DNA from: Oscillospiraceae bacterium
GTDB taxonomy: Bacteria > Bacillota > Clostridia > Oscillospirales > Ruminococcaceae
DNA: 63,890 nucleotides
NCBI GenBank assembly: GCA_017460835.1
Contig: JAFUAD010000015.1
Location: forward strand, 1 to 63,890
Direction of reading: 5' to 3'
Both the position numbers and the translations under genes were made by a program. Numbering within the stretch: position 1 is the stretch's first letter; each line of letters opens with the position of its first letter. Positions 36,885 to 46,495 of this stretch are shown here, piece after piece. The notes under the pieces were generated by a model. The model was given only the letters and a program-made list of their open reading frames with translations. It was not told the DNA's origin and did no database searches.

Positions 36885-37658
36885 ATGCTGTCGATTGATT
36901 TACGCGGACATATCGCGCTGATCACGGGCGCTTCGGGGATGCTGGGGCGCGTAATGGCGCGAACCTTTGCGGACTGCGGCGCAGACCTTGTGCTGCACTA
37001 TCACAAAAACAAGCAGGACGCAGACCGTCTTGCCGTTGAGCTGCGCAGAAAAACCGGCCGCCGCGTGGTGACCGTTCAGGCGGATATCACCAGCGCCGAG
37101 GATGTGCAGCGCATGAAGCAGGAGGTCGTCGCCTCGAAGATCGGCGTGCCGGATATTCTGGTGCATAACGCGGTGATTCAGTATGAGTGGAAGCCGGTCA
37201 TCGACCAGCCGCTTGCCGATTTCGACAGCCAGTACAATTCCTGCGTCATGCAGACCGTACACATGGTCAAGGAGTTTGTGCCGGATATCATCGCAAAGGG
37301 TGCGGGCGGCAGAATTGTCGTCATCAACACCGAATGCGCGGCGATGGCCGAGGCAAACTGCGGCGCCTATACTGCGGCAAAGCGCGGGCTCGACGGGCTG
37401 GTGCGCGTGCTCGCAAAGGAGCTCGGTCCGCATCAGATCACGGTCAATGAGGTCGCGCCGGGCTGGATGGTCACGGAAAACGACCGCCGGATGCAGACCG
37501 AGATTCAGCCGGAATACGACAAAACCGTTCCGCTGGGTCGGCGCGGGACAGATGCGGAGATCGCGCAGATGTGTGCGTTTCTTGCGTCCCCGCTCGCTTC
37601 GTTCACGACAGGCGCCTATATCCCGGTCTCCGGCGGCAGAGTGATGCCTGCGATCTGA
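36885..37658 (+). CDS. SDR-family oxidoreductase (FabG-like)
   Basis: 257 aa from the ATG at 36885, which has GAAAGGA 8 nt upstream; an ATG at 36876 directly abuts the site. The Rossmann motif TGASGMLGRVMA and NAVIQ region fit classical SDRs, as does the catalytic YTAAK. The residue 13 positions before the Tyr, normally Ser, reads Thr in NTECAAM, so the triad may be altered. C-terminal SGGRVMP matches FabG-like enzymes. With the adjacent PPTase it suggests acyl-carrier chemistry, but substrate is unknown. Confidence 0.85.
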   Translation: MLSIDLRGHIALITGASGMLGRVMARTFADCGADLVLHYHKNKQDADRLAVELRRKTGRRVVTVQADITSAEDVQRMKQEVVASKIGVPDILVHNAVIQYEWKPVIDQPLADFDSQYNSCVMQTVHMVKEFVPDIIAKGAGGRIVVINTECAAMAEANCGAYTAAKRGLDGLVRVLAKELGPHQITVNEVAPGWMVTENDRRMQTEIQPEYDKTVPLGRRGTDAEIAQMCAFLASPLASFTTGAYIPVSGGRVMPAI

Positions 37659-37672
37659 AAAGGAGCATGACG

Positions 37673-37882
37673 ATGCGTTATATGATTTGCTATGCGGTCA
37701 GGGAAAATATACCGCAGGTCGAAACGGAGTATTATGATTCGTTTTCGGATGCTGTGCAGAGATACACCGTTCTGTGCAGCAATTGCCGGGATGTTGTGCT
37801 TTCCGATCTGGTGCAGATGACAATTATCCGGCATTTTTCCAGCCGTAAGCTGAACGGCAGCGTTTCAGTCACATCCTACTGA
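37673..37882 (+). CDS. Small hypothetical protein
   Basis: 69 aa from the ATG at 37673, with AAGGAG 7 nt upstream. Begins MRYMICYAVRENIPQVETE; no membrane span or known motif. It lies 14 bp after the SDR gene and 20 bp before a lipoprotein gene. Confidence 0.6.
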   Translation: MRYMICYAVRENIPQVETEYYDSFSDAVQRYTVLCSNCRDVVLSDLVQMTIIRHFSSRKLNGSVSVTSY

Positions 37883-37902
37883 TCGAAAGGAGACTGCGGA
37901 AA

Positions 37903-39246
37903 ATGAAACGGTACAGAATTACGGCGGCGGCGCTTGCAGCGATTTGCCTGCTGACAGGGTGTTCGCCGCCGCAGCCGCACGTTCAGCAGGAAACCTCGCT
38001 CGACGACACTGCGGCGCTGACAACACAGCAAACCGCGGGAACAACGGAATCCACACAGACCGCATCCACGGTCACGGAGCCGGCGGAGCAGCAGCCCGCG
38101 GATTCAATCTATATGAACTATTATCATCATCCGGATATGTCATTGGATGAAGCGTTGGAAATCATATGTAATCTGAATCTCTGTGATAGATCGGATTCTT
38201 ATTTTGATATGGTTGAAAAATTTTATAGTTTTACGTTTCCCTCGACCAATCTCGAACAATTAACAGTAAAATACAATAGTATGTGCTTCAATGATGTGCG
38301 TGATGAACTGATTGAACATAGGAGCGGTGAACCGTTCAGCATAATGATTTCAATGTTATATGATAAAAAATACAAGAGCATATTTGGAATGAACTATGAA
38401 GAGATAATTGAACTTGAGAGAATTCACGATAAAAGGGGAAATGGCGACGATAGTTACGAGATTCTTGTTTATAAAGGAAAAAATTTTGCGGACTGGGCAG
38501 GCAGGACGGATTTCCATGATGTTCCGTTCTTTTTGAAAGATGAATACTATTGTGGAATGGCAAAGTTTTACGGAGACAAAGATATATTTGACAGGGAGTG
38601 GAAAAAAACAACCGACAGTCTGAACCGAAAAAATCTCAGTGAAATGAGTTTACTGGAATTATGGTTTTACGCAGTGAATGTTGCAGAAGAAAACAAGCAG
38701 AATCCGGAAGAACACTACAGTTATAAAGATATTCCGATTTCAATCGGCACACCGATTGTTCGCCGCATGGAGGAAACGGTAAAGGAAGAAACGGAAGGAT
38801 ATCCATATTGGAAACAAATGGACAGCTTTTATTTTGATGCTATTCCGAATAAAGATAGTCTGGTTGAAATAACGGCATCAAATGCCGAAGAGATGATTGA
38901 TACCAGAGGCGGAAAATATAATGGGCTCCCGATTCCGCTGCCGGATTATTACGAAATATATAAACAGGAAATGCAGAAGATTGGGATACAGATTCCGGAT
39001 ACAGTTGAAGAAGCCTATTCTCTGATTCTGGCTGTGGAAACATCAACTGAGCTGCATAATAATTTATATGACAGTGAAATGGATGAAGACAGATGGTGGG
39101 AGGTTTCGGACTATGTTCAGAATCTGCCGAAGGTGACAGACGCAAGACTGTTTGTCAATACAGAAGGGGTCAGTTCAATTTGTCCCTATGAAGCAATACG
39201 GGCTTTTTATGTCGAGGGCGACGGCTGGATCTTTATTGATGGATAG
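37903..39246 (+). CDS. Lipoprotein of unknown function
   Basis: 447 aa. A lipoprotein signal peptide ends in LLTGC (Cys20), followed by a Gln/Thr-rich low-complexity linker (about 25-68) and a soluble domain of about 380 residues. No family recognised. The DNA up to about 38100 resembles neighbouring genes in composition, but the rest is clearly richer in A+T and in codons such as ATA, suggesting that the mature domain came from elsewhere. SD AAAGGAG is upstream. Confidence 0.8.
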   Translation: MKRYRITAAALAAICLLTGCSPPQPHVQQETSLDDTAALTTQQTAGTTESTQTASTVTEPAEQQPADSIYMNYYHHPDMSLDEALEIICNLNLCDRSDSYFDMVEKFYSFTFPSTNLEQLTVKYNSMCFNDVRDELIEHRSGEPFSIMISMLYDKKYKSIFGMNYEEIIELERIHDKRGNGDDSYEILVYKGKNFADWAGRTDFHDVPFFLKDEYYCGMAKFYGDKDIFDREWKKTTDSLNRKNLSEMSLLELWFYAVNVAEENKQNPEEHYSYKDIPISIGTPIVRRMEETVKEETEGYPYWKQMDSFYFDAIPNKDSLVEITASNAEEMIDTRGGKYNGLPIPLPDYYEIYKQEMQKIGIQIPDTVEEAYSLILAVETSTELHNNLYDSEMDEDRWWEVSDYVQNLPKVTDARLFVNTEGVSSICPYEAIRAFYVEGDGWIFIDG

Positions 39247-39280
39247 GAATCATAATTTACGATAGAAAGGAAAATTTACC

Positions 39281-40714
39281 ATGAGCACAAACAGTTACGA
39301 ATCCCCTTTTTGCACGCGCTATGCGAGCGCGGAAATGCAGTATCTTTTCTCTGCGGACAAGAAGTTCTCGACATGGCGGCGGCTTTGGGTCGCGCTGGCG
39401 AGAGCCGAGCATGAGCTTGGGCTGAACGTCACCGCGGAGCAGGTCGCCGAGTTGGAGGCGCACATCACCGACATCGACTATGATGCAGCGGCAAAGCGCG
39501 AGCGCGAGTGCCGCCACGACGTCATGTCGCACGTCTACGCCTACGGTCTCTGCTGCCCGAATGCCAAGGGCATCATTCACCTCGGCGCGACCTCCTGCTA
39601 TGTCGGAGACAATACCGATATCATCATCATGCGCGATGCGCTGAAGCTCGTCCGCACAAAGCTGATCTCGGTTATGCGCAATCTCGCGAAATTCGCGGAG
39701 GAATGGAAGGCGCAGCCCTGCCTCGCCTATACACACTGCCAGCCGGCGCAGCTCACAACCGTCGGCAAGCGCGCAACCCTCTGGATGAACGAGCTGCTGC
39801 TCGACCTTGAGGAGCTCGATTTCCAGATCGGCAGAATGAAGCTGCTGGGCTCCAAGGGCACAACCGGCACACAGGCATCCTTCATGGAGCTGTTTCACGG
39901 GGACGGTGCGAAAATCCGCGAAATGGAGCGGAAGATCGCCGTCGAAATGGGCTTTGCGCCGGAAGCGGTCGTGCCGGTCTCCGGTCAGACCTATTCCCGC
40001 AAGGTCGATGCTCAGGTGCTCAATGTGCTCTCCGGCATTGCACAGAGCGCGATGAAATTCGCAAATGACATGCGTCTGCTCCAGTCCTTCAAGGAGATGG
40101 AGGAGCCGTTTGAATCGGGGCAGATCGGCTCCTCGGCGATGGCGTATAAGCGCAATCCGATGCGCTGCGAGCGGATTACCGCACTCGCCCGCTACCTCAT
40201 GACCGATACGCTGAATCCGGCATTCACCGCCGGAACGCAGTGGTTCGAGCGCACGCTCGACGACTCCGCAAACAAGCGCATTGCCGTCGCGGAGGGCTTC
40301 CTCGCGGCCGATGCGATCCTCAATATCATGATGAATGTCACCAGCGGCATGGTCGTCTATCCGGCGGTCATCCGGCAGCGCGTCATGGCGGAGCTGCCGT
40401 TTATGGCGACGGAAAATGTCATCATGGATGCGGCGGCGCGCGGCGGCGACCGGCAGGAGCTGCATGAGCATATCCGCGTGCATTCGATGGAGGCGGGCGC
40501 GCAGATCAAGCAGAAGGGGCTCAAAAATGACCTCTGCGAGCGCATTGTCGGCGATGCGATCTTCGGCGTGACCGCAGAGGAGCTGGAGAGCCGGCTCGAT
40601 CCCGCAAACTACATCGGCAGAAGCGTACAGCAGGTTGAGGAATTCCTCAGCGAGTGCGTCGCGCCGGTGCTCGCCGATGCGGATTCCGCAGATGAAGTCG
40701 AGCTGACGGTCTGA
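39281..40714 (+). CDS. purB: Adenylosuccinate lyase
   Basis: 477 aa. The fumarase/aspartase superfamily signature is GSSAMAYKRNPMRCERI; other motifs are HLGATSCYVGDNTD and YTHCQPAQLTTVGKR. It acts twice in purine synthesis, splitting SAICAR and adenylosuccinate to release fumarate. AAAGGAAAA lies before the ATG. No other pur genes are nearby. Confidence 0.97.
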   Translation: MSTNSYESPFCTRYASAEMQYLFSADKKFSTWRRLWVALARAEHELGLNVTAEQVAELEAHITDIDYDAAAKRERECRHDVMSHVYAYGLCCPNAKGIIHLGATSCYVGDNTDIIIMRDALKLVRTKLISVMRNLAKFAEEWKAQPCLAYTHCQPAQLTTVGKRATLWMNELLLDLEELDFQIGRMKLLGSKGTTGTQASFMELFHGDGAKIREMERKIAVEMGFAPEAVVPVSGQTYSRKVDAQVLNVLSGIAQSAMKFANDMRLLQSFKEMEEPFESGQIGSSAMAYKRNPMRCERITALARYLMTDTLNPAFTAGTQWFERTLDDSANKRIAVAEGFLAADAILNIMMNVTSGMVVYPAVIRQRVMAELPFMATENVIMDAAARGGDRQELHEHIRVHSMEAGAQIKQKGLKNDLCERIVGDAIFGVTAEELESRLDPANYIGRSVQQVEEFLSECVAPVLADADSADEVELTV

Positions 40715-40729
40715 CCGGAGGGAATGCAT

Positions 40730-42454
40730 ATGAAGAAGATGAATGTTCGCCGGAGCTTCTGCTGCGTGCTGACAGCGGCGCTGACTGTGCTCATGCTCGG
40801 CGGCTGCGGCAGCAGCAGCGGCGACAGCAAAAGCGGGGAGCAGGATCCGTCAAGTGCTGCGCAGCCCGTGTTTGACGATAACGTGTTCGGCACCCCGACC
40901 GAATTCGGTGAGATTCGGTTTGACGATGAAAAAATTCCGCTCGGGACACCGGAAAATACTGTCGATGTGCAGCAGATCTACAATTCGATTCAGTATGTTC
41001 CGGAAATGTTCTGCGGAGAATTTCACATGTACGGCGCAAAGGCCGGCAGCGATACGCCGGAGCTCAGCCATATGTATGAAAAATGCGGGACAATGGAAAT
41101 CGCAAGAAGGGAAACGGCAACCACTGATGCGGAATACATCCAAAAGTATCCGACTGTAACAGTCACAAAGCTGCCGATTCAGATTCGCTGTATGGAGGGG
41201 CTGCATGTTGACGGACAGTATATCCGGACCTACGGCACATTTTTCGCAGAAATGCAGTTTCTGGTTCCGTATAATGAGTTCGGCAAAGAGGTCCGGTCAT
41301 CTGAAAAAATCGAATACAAGCTGGATGTCGAGGACAATCAGCTCGTGCTGCGCCGCGTGGATCAGATCAATTATATCGAGGAGAGCGGCAGAGTTGCCTA
41401 TACGCTGTCGGATGAGATTCTCCGTTACGGATTTTCGTTCCGCGGCTGTGATCTGACCCTGACAGATGACAGCGGCCAGAGTGTGATTCTTTCCAGCTGT
41501 ATCAATGATACGCAGATTCAAATGGTCGGAGAGGGCTTCCTCAAAGCAGGCAGCAAGACGGTTGAAGACAATATCAATTCCATCCGGATTACACATTTTA
41601 TAAAAGATTCGGGGAATCCCGACTCGGCGGTTACAGCGTTTCAGTGCGGAAGACTGAAAAGTGATCTCACAGAATCGGGATACGGATCGTTTCTCATGGA
41701 GGACAACGGCAGAATCACACTTGCGCTTCCGCCGCTGAAGGGGCAGCCGGTTGTAACAAAGCAGTTCCTTTATTTCTATCTCGGCAACGGAGATACGGAT
41801 TCTGACGGCGGCATCATCCTGACGGACGGCACCGATATTTATTACTATACTGCGCGCTTTACAGAGGGAACGATCGGCAGCGCCTCCATGAACCTCAGCG
41901 CAGAGGACGAGGCAGCGGCTGAAAAGCTGACGCCGGAGCAGCTCGCCGAGATCGAGCAGAAGCAGGCAGACCTGCTGACCGATCTGGGTGCGGCATTCCG
42001 CGAAGCCGGGCTGGATGTCAATCTCAATCCCGAAACCGGCGAGATCGTCATGGTATCGAATGTGCTGTTCGGCGGAGATTCCGCGGAGCTGACTGCGGAT
42101 GCAAAGCGCATGCTCGCGACCTTTGCACAGACCTATGCCTCGGTTGTGTTCGATGAGAAATATAACGGCTTTGTCTCGAAGATTTTTGTCGAGGGACACA
42201 CCGCCCCGCTCCGGGACAGCACCTATGAAAGCGGTCTGCCGCTCTCGAAGGAGCGCGCGGAAAATGTCGCCGCATTCTGCCTTTCCGATGAAGCGGGCGT
42301 CGATCCGGCATACCGCACGGCATTCGGCAATATGATGACCGCGATCGGCTATTCCTGCGGCAACCCGGTCTGTCAGGCAAACGGCGAGCCTGATCTCGAA
42401 GCCTCGCGCAGAGTCGCCTTCCGCTTCCGGATCAACCTGAAAAGCGTTTCGTGA
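40730..42454 (+). CDS. Lipoprotein with OmpA-like C-terminal region
   Basis: 574 aa from the ATG at 40730, which has GGAGG 8 nt upstream. A signal peptide ends in LMLGGC, marking a lipoprotein, then a Ser/Gly-rich linker. The middle 380 residues are unassigned. The last 130 residues resemble an OmpA/MotB-type peptidoglycan-binding domain: VLFGGDSAELTADAKRMLA, IFVEGHTAP, LSKERAENVAAF and SRRVAFRFR. It is probably anchored to the outer face of the membrane and binds cell wall. An OmpA-type domain is less common in monoderms. Confidence 0.8.
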   Translation: MKKMNVRRSFCCVLTAALTVLMLGGCGSSSGDSKSGEQDPSSAAQPVFDDNVFGTPTEFGEIRFDDEKIPLGTPENTVDVQQIYNSIQYVPEMFCGEFHMYGAKAGSDTPELSHMYEKCGTMEIARRETATTDAEYIQKYPTVTVTKLPIQIRCMEGLHVDGQYIRTYGTFFAEMQFLVPYNEFGKEVRSSEKIEYKLDVEDNQLVLRRVDQINYIEESGRVAYTLSDEILRYGFSFRGCDLTLTDDSGQSVILSSCINDTQIQMVGEGFLKAGSKTVEDNINSIRITHFIKDSGNPDSAVTAFQCGRLKSDLTESGYGSFLMEDNGRITLALPPLKGQPVVTKQFLYFYLGNGDTDSDGGIILTDGTDIYYYTARFTEGTIGSASMNLSAEDEAAAEKLTPEQLAEIEQKQADLLTDLGAAFREAGLDVNLNPETGEIVMVSNVLFGGDSAELTADAKRMLATFAQTYASVVFDEKYNGFVSKIFVEGHTAPLRDSTYESGLPLSKERAENVAAFCLSDEAGVDPAYRTAFGNMMTAIGYSCGNPVCQANGEPDLEASRRVAFRFRINLKSVS

Positions 42455-42488
42455 TCGCGGCAAAGTATGACTTTATAGGCAGAAACGC

Positions 42489-42517
42489 TTGACAATTTCC
42501 GCAAAATGCACTATAAT
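42489..42517 (+). promoter_or_regulatory. secDF promoter
   Basis: Perfect TTGACA (42489-42494), a 17-bp spacer and perfect TATAAT (42512-42517), about 90 bp before secD. Confidence 0.88.
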
Positions 42518-42607
42518 AAAAATTACTTGTCGGCATGTGTCAGAGGACTGCTTTTTTTGCGGTGACTTGCGCTGCGCCGGCAGCGAAGAAAACAAGGAGG
42601 CTTGGCA

Positions 42608-44065
42608 GTGAAGAAAAAGAAAGCAGTCTTTTTCATCGTGTTTTTTCTGATTATCGCCTTCGCGGCATCGACCGTGTTCGGCGTGAAGAATCAGTACGGT
42701 GATCTGACGACCGTTTATATCAAGGGGCTGGATGACATCCGGCTCGGCATTGATATTCAGGGCGGTGTGGACGTAACATTCGGCCCGGAGGACGGTGTCG
42801 ATGCAACATCCAATCAGCTTGTCGCGGTTGAGGAGGTCATGAAGACCCGACTCGTCAGTCTCGGCATCAATGACTATGAGGTGTATGTCGATGACAGCAA
42901 CGACAAGGTGATCGTGCGGTTCCCGTGGAAAACCGGCGAATCCGATTTCGACCCGGAATCCGCAGTCGCGGAGCTCGGCGAAACCGCAAAATTGCAGTTC
43001 CGCGCCGGCTATACCTATACCTCGGATGTCGATGAATTCGGCAATACCACTGTTACCCCGGGCGGCGATATCATCCTTGAGGGAACCGATGTCGAGCAGG
43101 CATCTGTCCAGCCGGCAAGAGATGACAGCGGCAATCTGACCGAATACTATGCGGTGAATCTTGAGCTCAAGGACAGCGGCAAGGATGCCTTTGCAGCGGC
43201 GACACAGGCTGCCGTGAACAAGGACAATGCCTATCTCGATATCAACGGCACACAGTCCCGCTATGTTATCTCGATCTGGATGGATACCACCTGTATTTCC
43301 TATCCTGCCGTCAATGACGTCATCAGCGACGGCGTGGCGACGATTACCGGTAATTTTGACTACGAGGGTGCAAAGGCACTCGCGGACAAGATCAACGGCG
43401 GTGCGCTTCCGTTCAACCTGAAAACCGAGACCTTCAAGACGATCTCCCCGAGCATGGGCAAGGGCGCGCTCCGTATCATGATGATGTCCGGCGTGATCGC
43501 ACTCGTTCTGATCATGCTCTACATGATCGTGCTCTACCGCCTGCCGGGCTTCGTCGCGGCAGTGGCGCTGATCGGTCAGGTCGCCGGTACGCTGGCGGTC
43601 ATCTCCGGCTGGTTCGGATTTGAGTCCTCGAATACGCTGACCATTCCGGGTATTGCGGGTATCATCCTCGCGATCGGCATGGGCGTTGACTGTAACATCA
43701 TCACCGGCGAGCGCATCAAGGAGGAGATGAATACCGGAAAATCTCTGGATTCTGCCCTGAAGGCTGCGTACAAGCGCTCCTTTACCTCGATCCTCGACGG
43801 AAACATGACCGTTATCATCGTCGCGGTCATCCTGATGGGCGCATTCGGCGTTTCCACGAGCTTCTTCGCGAAAATGCTGAAGTTCCTGTTCACATGGTTC
43901 GGCGTCTCGACGGAGGGTACGATCTACTCCTTCGGCTTTACGCTGCTGACCGGTGTTATCTTCAATTTCATTATGGGTGTTCTGGCTTCTCGTCTGATGC
44001 TGACCTCCCTTTCCAAGTTCAAGGCTTTCCAGAACAGAAAGCTGTACGGAGGTGCTGAGAAATGA
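42608..44065 (+). CDS. secD: Protein translocase subunit SecD
   Basis: 485 aa from the GTG at 42608, which has GGAGG 7 nt upstream. One N-terminal span is followed by the RLGIDIQGGVDVTF motif, the extracellular P1 region and five C-terminal spans (IMMMSGVIALVLIMLYMIVLYR; GIAGIILAIGMGVDCNIITGERIKEE). SecD with SecF uses the ion gradient to pull exported proteins from SecYEG. It overlaps secF by 4 bp. Confidence 0.96.
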   Translation: MKKKKAVFFIVFFLIIAFAASTVFGVKNQYGDLTTVYIKGLDDIRLGIDIQGGVDVTFGPEDGVDATSNQLVAVEEVMKTRLVSLGINDYEVYVDDSNDKVIVRFPWKTGESDFDPESAVAELGETAKLQFRAGYTYTSDVDEFGNTTVTPGGDIILEGTDVEQASVQPARDDSGNLTEYYAVNLELKDSGKDAFAAATQAAVNKDNAYLDINGTQSRYVISIWMDTTCISYPAVNDVISDGVATITGNFDYEGAKALADKINGGALPFNLKTETFKTISPSMGKGALRIMMMSGVIALVLIMLYMIVLYRLPGFVAAVALIGQVAGTLAVISGWFGFESSNTLTIPGIAGIILAIGMGVDCNIITGERIKEEMNTGKSLDSALKAAYKRSFTSILDGNMTVIIVAVILMGAFGVSTSFFAKMLKFLFTWFGVSTEGTIYSFGFTLLTGVIFNFIMGVLASRLMLTSLSKFKAFQNRKLYGGAEK

Positions 44066-45051
44066 GTAAGTCGAAGAAGAATACGAAAAAGACCAATGTG
44101 CAGTCCCTGCTTGAGCAGGTTCGCGTCCGCGATTTCTACGGAAACAGAAAAAAATTCTTTGTGCTTTCTGCCGTGCTGATGGTGCTGGTTCTTGCCTCCT
44201 GCTTCATTTTCGGCGTCAATATCTCGATCGAATTCAAGGGCGGCACCCTCGCAACATACAGCTACGAGAACAGCATTGACGAAAACGATCTGGCTGCGGT
44301 CGCAAGGGATTACCTCGGCACCCACACGAAGGTGCAGACCGGTGAGACCTTTACCGGCGAGCGCCAGAAGACCTTTACGGTTTCCTTCAGCATGGACAAG
44401 CCGTTTGATGCCTCCATGCAGGAGGAGCTGCTTCAGAAGATGCAGGAGAAGTACCCGGATGCACAGATCGAATCGCTGGAGACCAACGACGTCGCGGCAA
44501 GCTCCGGTAAGCGCTTCCTCGCAAAGTGCCTCGTTGCGGCAATCTTTGCGGCGGTTGTCCTGATCCTCTATATCGCATGGCGTTTCAAGCGCATCTCCGG
44601 CTGGAGCGCCGGTGTGTTCGCTGTTGCGGCGCTGATTCACGACCTGATTATCGTGTTCGGCACATTTGTGGTCTGCGGCTTTGAGATCGACTCCAACTTC
44701 ATGGCGGTCATCCTGACGATCCTCGGCTACTCTGTCAACGACACCATCGTCGTTTACGACAGAATCCGTGAGAACCAGTCGATTCTGCCCGCCGGCACCA
44801 AACTGCCGGAGCTGGTCAACATCTCCCTGAGCCAGACCATGAAGCGTACCATCCGTACCTCGATTACCACGATCACCGCAATGCTGATCGTCACAATCCT
44901 CGCGACTGTCAACAATGTTGCGTCGATTCAGCACTTCAGCATTCCGATGACGGTCGGTATGATCTCCGGATGCTATTCGTCGCTCTGCTTTGCGCCGATG
45001 CTCTGGATCGCATGGAAGACCCGCAGCAAAAAAGCGAAGTCCGAGGACTGA
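44062..45051 (+). CDS. secF: Protein translocase subunit SecF
   Basis: 329 aa. The IEFKGGTLATYSYE motif after the first span and SVNDTIVVYDRIRENQ in the C-terminal membrane domain are characteristic. It is translationally coupled to secD by an ATGA overlap. A short Lys-rich N-terminus precedes the first span. Confidence 0.96.
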   Translation: MSKSKKNTKKTNVQSLLEQVRVRDFYGNRKKFFVLSAVLMVLVLASCFIFGVNISIEFKGGTLATYSYENSIDENDLAAVARDYLGTHTKVQTGETFTGERQKTFTVSFSMDKPFDASMQEELLQKMQEKYPDAQIESLETNDVAASSGKRFLAKCLVAAIFAAVVLILYIAWRFKRISGWSAGVFAVAALIHDLIIVFGTFVVCGFEIDSNFMAVILTILGYSVNDTIVVYDRIRENQSILPAGTKLPELVNISLSQTMKRTIRTSITTITAMLIVTILATVNNVASIQHFSIPMTVGMISGCYSSLCFAPMLWIAWKTRSKKAKSED

Positions 45052-45127
45052 TTTCCGGGTCTGCATAGAATGTTAAAAAACAGACATATGATAACATACA
45101 AACATTGTATGAATGACTAAAAATCAA

Positions 45128-45157
45128 CGAAGCACCTTGCGTTTGCAGGGTGCTTCG
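45128..45157 (+). terminator. Probable terminator of secDF
   Basis: A 13-bp stem with one G-T pair (45128-45140 with 45145-45157) and a 4-nt loop. The T-run after it is weak, and a TATAAT (45161-45166) follows at once, so termination and the next promoter may overlap. Confidence 0.6.
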
Positions 45158-45210
45158 TGTTATAATAGACTGTGTAAACTATGCATAATTGTATTTGCGG
45201 GGGCGGTGTG

Positions 45211-46002
45211 ATGATTCCGGCGGTTTCCACAGCCTGTCTGTATCCGAAGCCGACGGAGGACGCGCTCTATGACCTCTGCCTGCACGGCATCCGGACAGTC
45301 GAGATCTTTCTGAATGCACCGTCTGAGTGCCGGCCGGTCTATGTCAATGACATGGCGGCGATGCTCAGCCGCTTCGGCATGACCTGCTGCTCCGTGCATC
45401 CCTGGACTGCGCTGCATGAGGGTTTTATGCTCTTTTCCAATTACCCGCGGCGCGCCGCCGATTTTCTCGATGAAACGAAGCGGGTCTTTTCCGCAATGCA
45501 GATTCTCGGCGCGAAATACTATGTTTTGCACGGCGCGATGGCAGGCAGCTGCCAGACCGAAATTTACTGCGAGCGGTTCCGGATGCTCAGCGAGACCGCA
45601 AAGCCCTTCGGCGTGACGGTCACGCAGGAAAATGTCGTGCGCTTTGAGAGCGGAAAGCTGCGGTTTCTGCGCGATTTCTGCAAAATTCTCGGCGACGAGG
45701 CAAAGCTGACCTTCGATGTCAAGCAGGCAAAGCGCGCCGGAATCCCGATCGACGAGGCTGTCCGGGCAGTCGGGCGGCACATCGTCCATGTTCACCTCAG
45801 CGATCACAGCGACAAGGGCGACTGCCTCCGCATCGGCAAGGGCAGATTCGAGATCGTACCGTTTTTGCAGTCGCTCAGGGCGCAGGGCTTTGACGGCGCC
45901 GTGACGCTGGAGCTGTACCGCGACGCATTCGGCAGCGCGGCAGAGCTTGCCGAGGATTATCAGAAAATCGGCAGACTCATCAAAAAAGCCGAAACAACGT
46001 AA
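45211..46002 (+). CDS. Sugar phosphate isomerase/epimerase-like TIM-barrel protein
   Basis: 263 aa from the ATG at 45211 after a GGGGGCGGTG stretch; an in-frame ATG lies 30 nt upstream. AP-endonuclease-2 / xylose-isomerase-like barrel: GIRTVEIFLN, KYYVLHGAM, VTQENVVRFE, LTFDVKQAKRAG, IVHVHLSDHSDKGD and GAVTLELYRD carry the expected metal ligands Glu, His and Asp. Substrate unknown. It lies 19 bp before nrdR. Confidence 0.85.
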   Translation: MIPAVSTACLYPKPTEDALYDLCLHGIRTVEIFLNAPSECRPVYVNDMAAMLSRFGMTCCSVHPWTALHEGFMLFSNYPRRAADFLDETKRVFSAMQILGAKYYVLHGAMAGSCQTEIYCERFRMLSETAKPFGVTVTQENVVRFESGKLRFLRDFCKILGDEAKLTFDVKQAKRAGIPIDEAVRAVGRHIVHVHLSDHSDKGDCLRIGKGRFEIVPFLQSLRAQGFDGAVTLELYRDAFGSAAELAEDYQKIGRLIKKAETT

Positions 46003-46021
46003 AGAAAGGAGCGCGAACCGT

Positions 46022-46495
46022 ATGAGATGCCCGTTCTGCGGCGAGGAGGATACAAAGGTCATTGACTCCCGCTCAATCGAAGGAAAGAAGAAGCGCCGCC
46101 GGGCCTGCCTGAAATGCGGAAAGCGCTTTACAACATTTGAATCCGTCGAGCGGCCGCTGATTATGGTCGCCAAGCGCGACGGCAGCTTTGAGCCCTTTAA
46201 CCGCAACAAGCTGCTCGCCGGAATCTATAATTCAATCAAAAAACGCCCTGTGGAGATGGAGGCGGTCAACGGGATCGTCGAGGAGATCGAAGCAGAGCTT
46301 GCCAATGAAATGGTGACCGTCGTGTCACCGGACCGGATCGGCAGCATGGTCATGGAGCGGCTGCAAAAGATCGACCCGGTCGCCTATGTACGGTTTGCGT
46401 CCGTGTATCTCGCGTTCTCCGACGTCGCGGATTTCGTCCGCGTCATCAGTGAAATGCCCGAGGCGGAGGAGCCCGCTAGCGGACAGCCTGCATAG
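46022..46495 (+). CDS. nrdR: Transcriptional repressor NrdR
   Basis: 157 aa from the ATG at 46022, with AGGAG 10 nt upstream. The zinc ribbon MRCPFCGEEDTKVIDSR plus CLKCGKRF is followed by an ATP-cone domain (VAKRDGSFEPFNRNKL). It senses ATP/dATP and represses ribonucleotide reductase genes; none lies in this window. Its 3' end overlaps a convergent gene by 20 bp. Confidence 0.96.
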   Translation: MRCPFCGEEDTKVIDSRSIEGKKKRRRACLKCGKRFTTFESVERPLIMVAKRDGSFEPFNRNKLLAGIYNSIKKRPVEMEAVNGIVEEIEAELANEMVTVVSPDRIGSMVMERLQKIDPVAYVRFASVYLAFSDVADFVRVISEMPEAEEPASGQPA

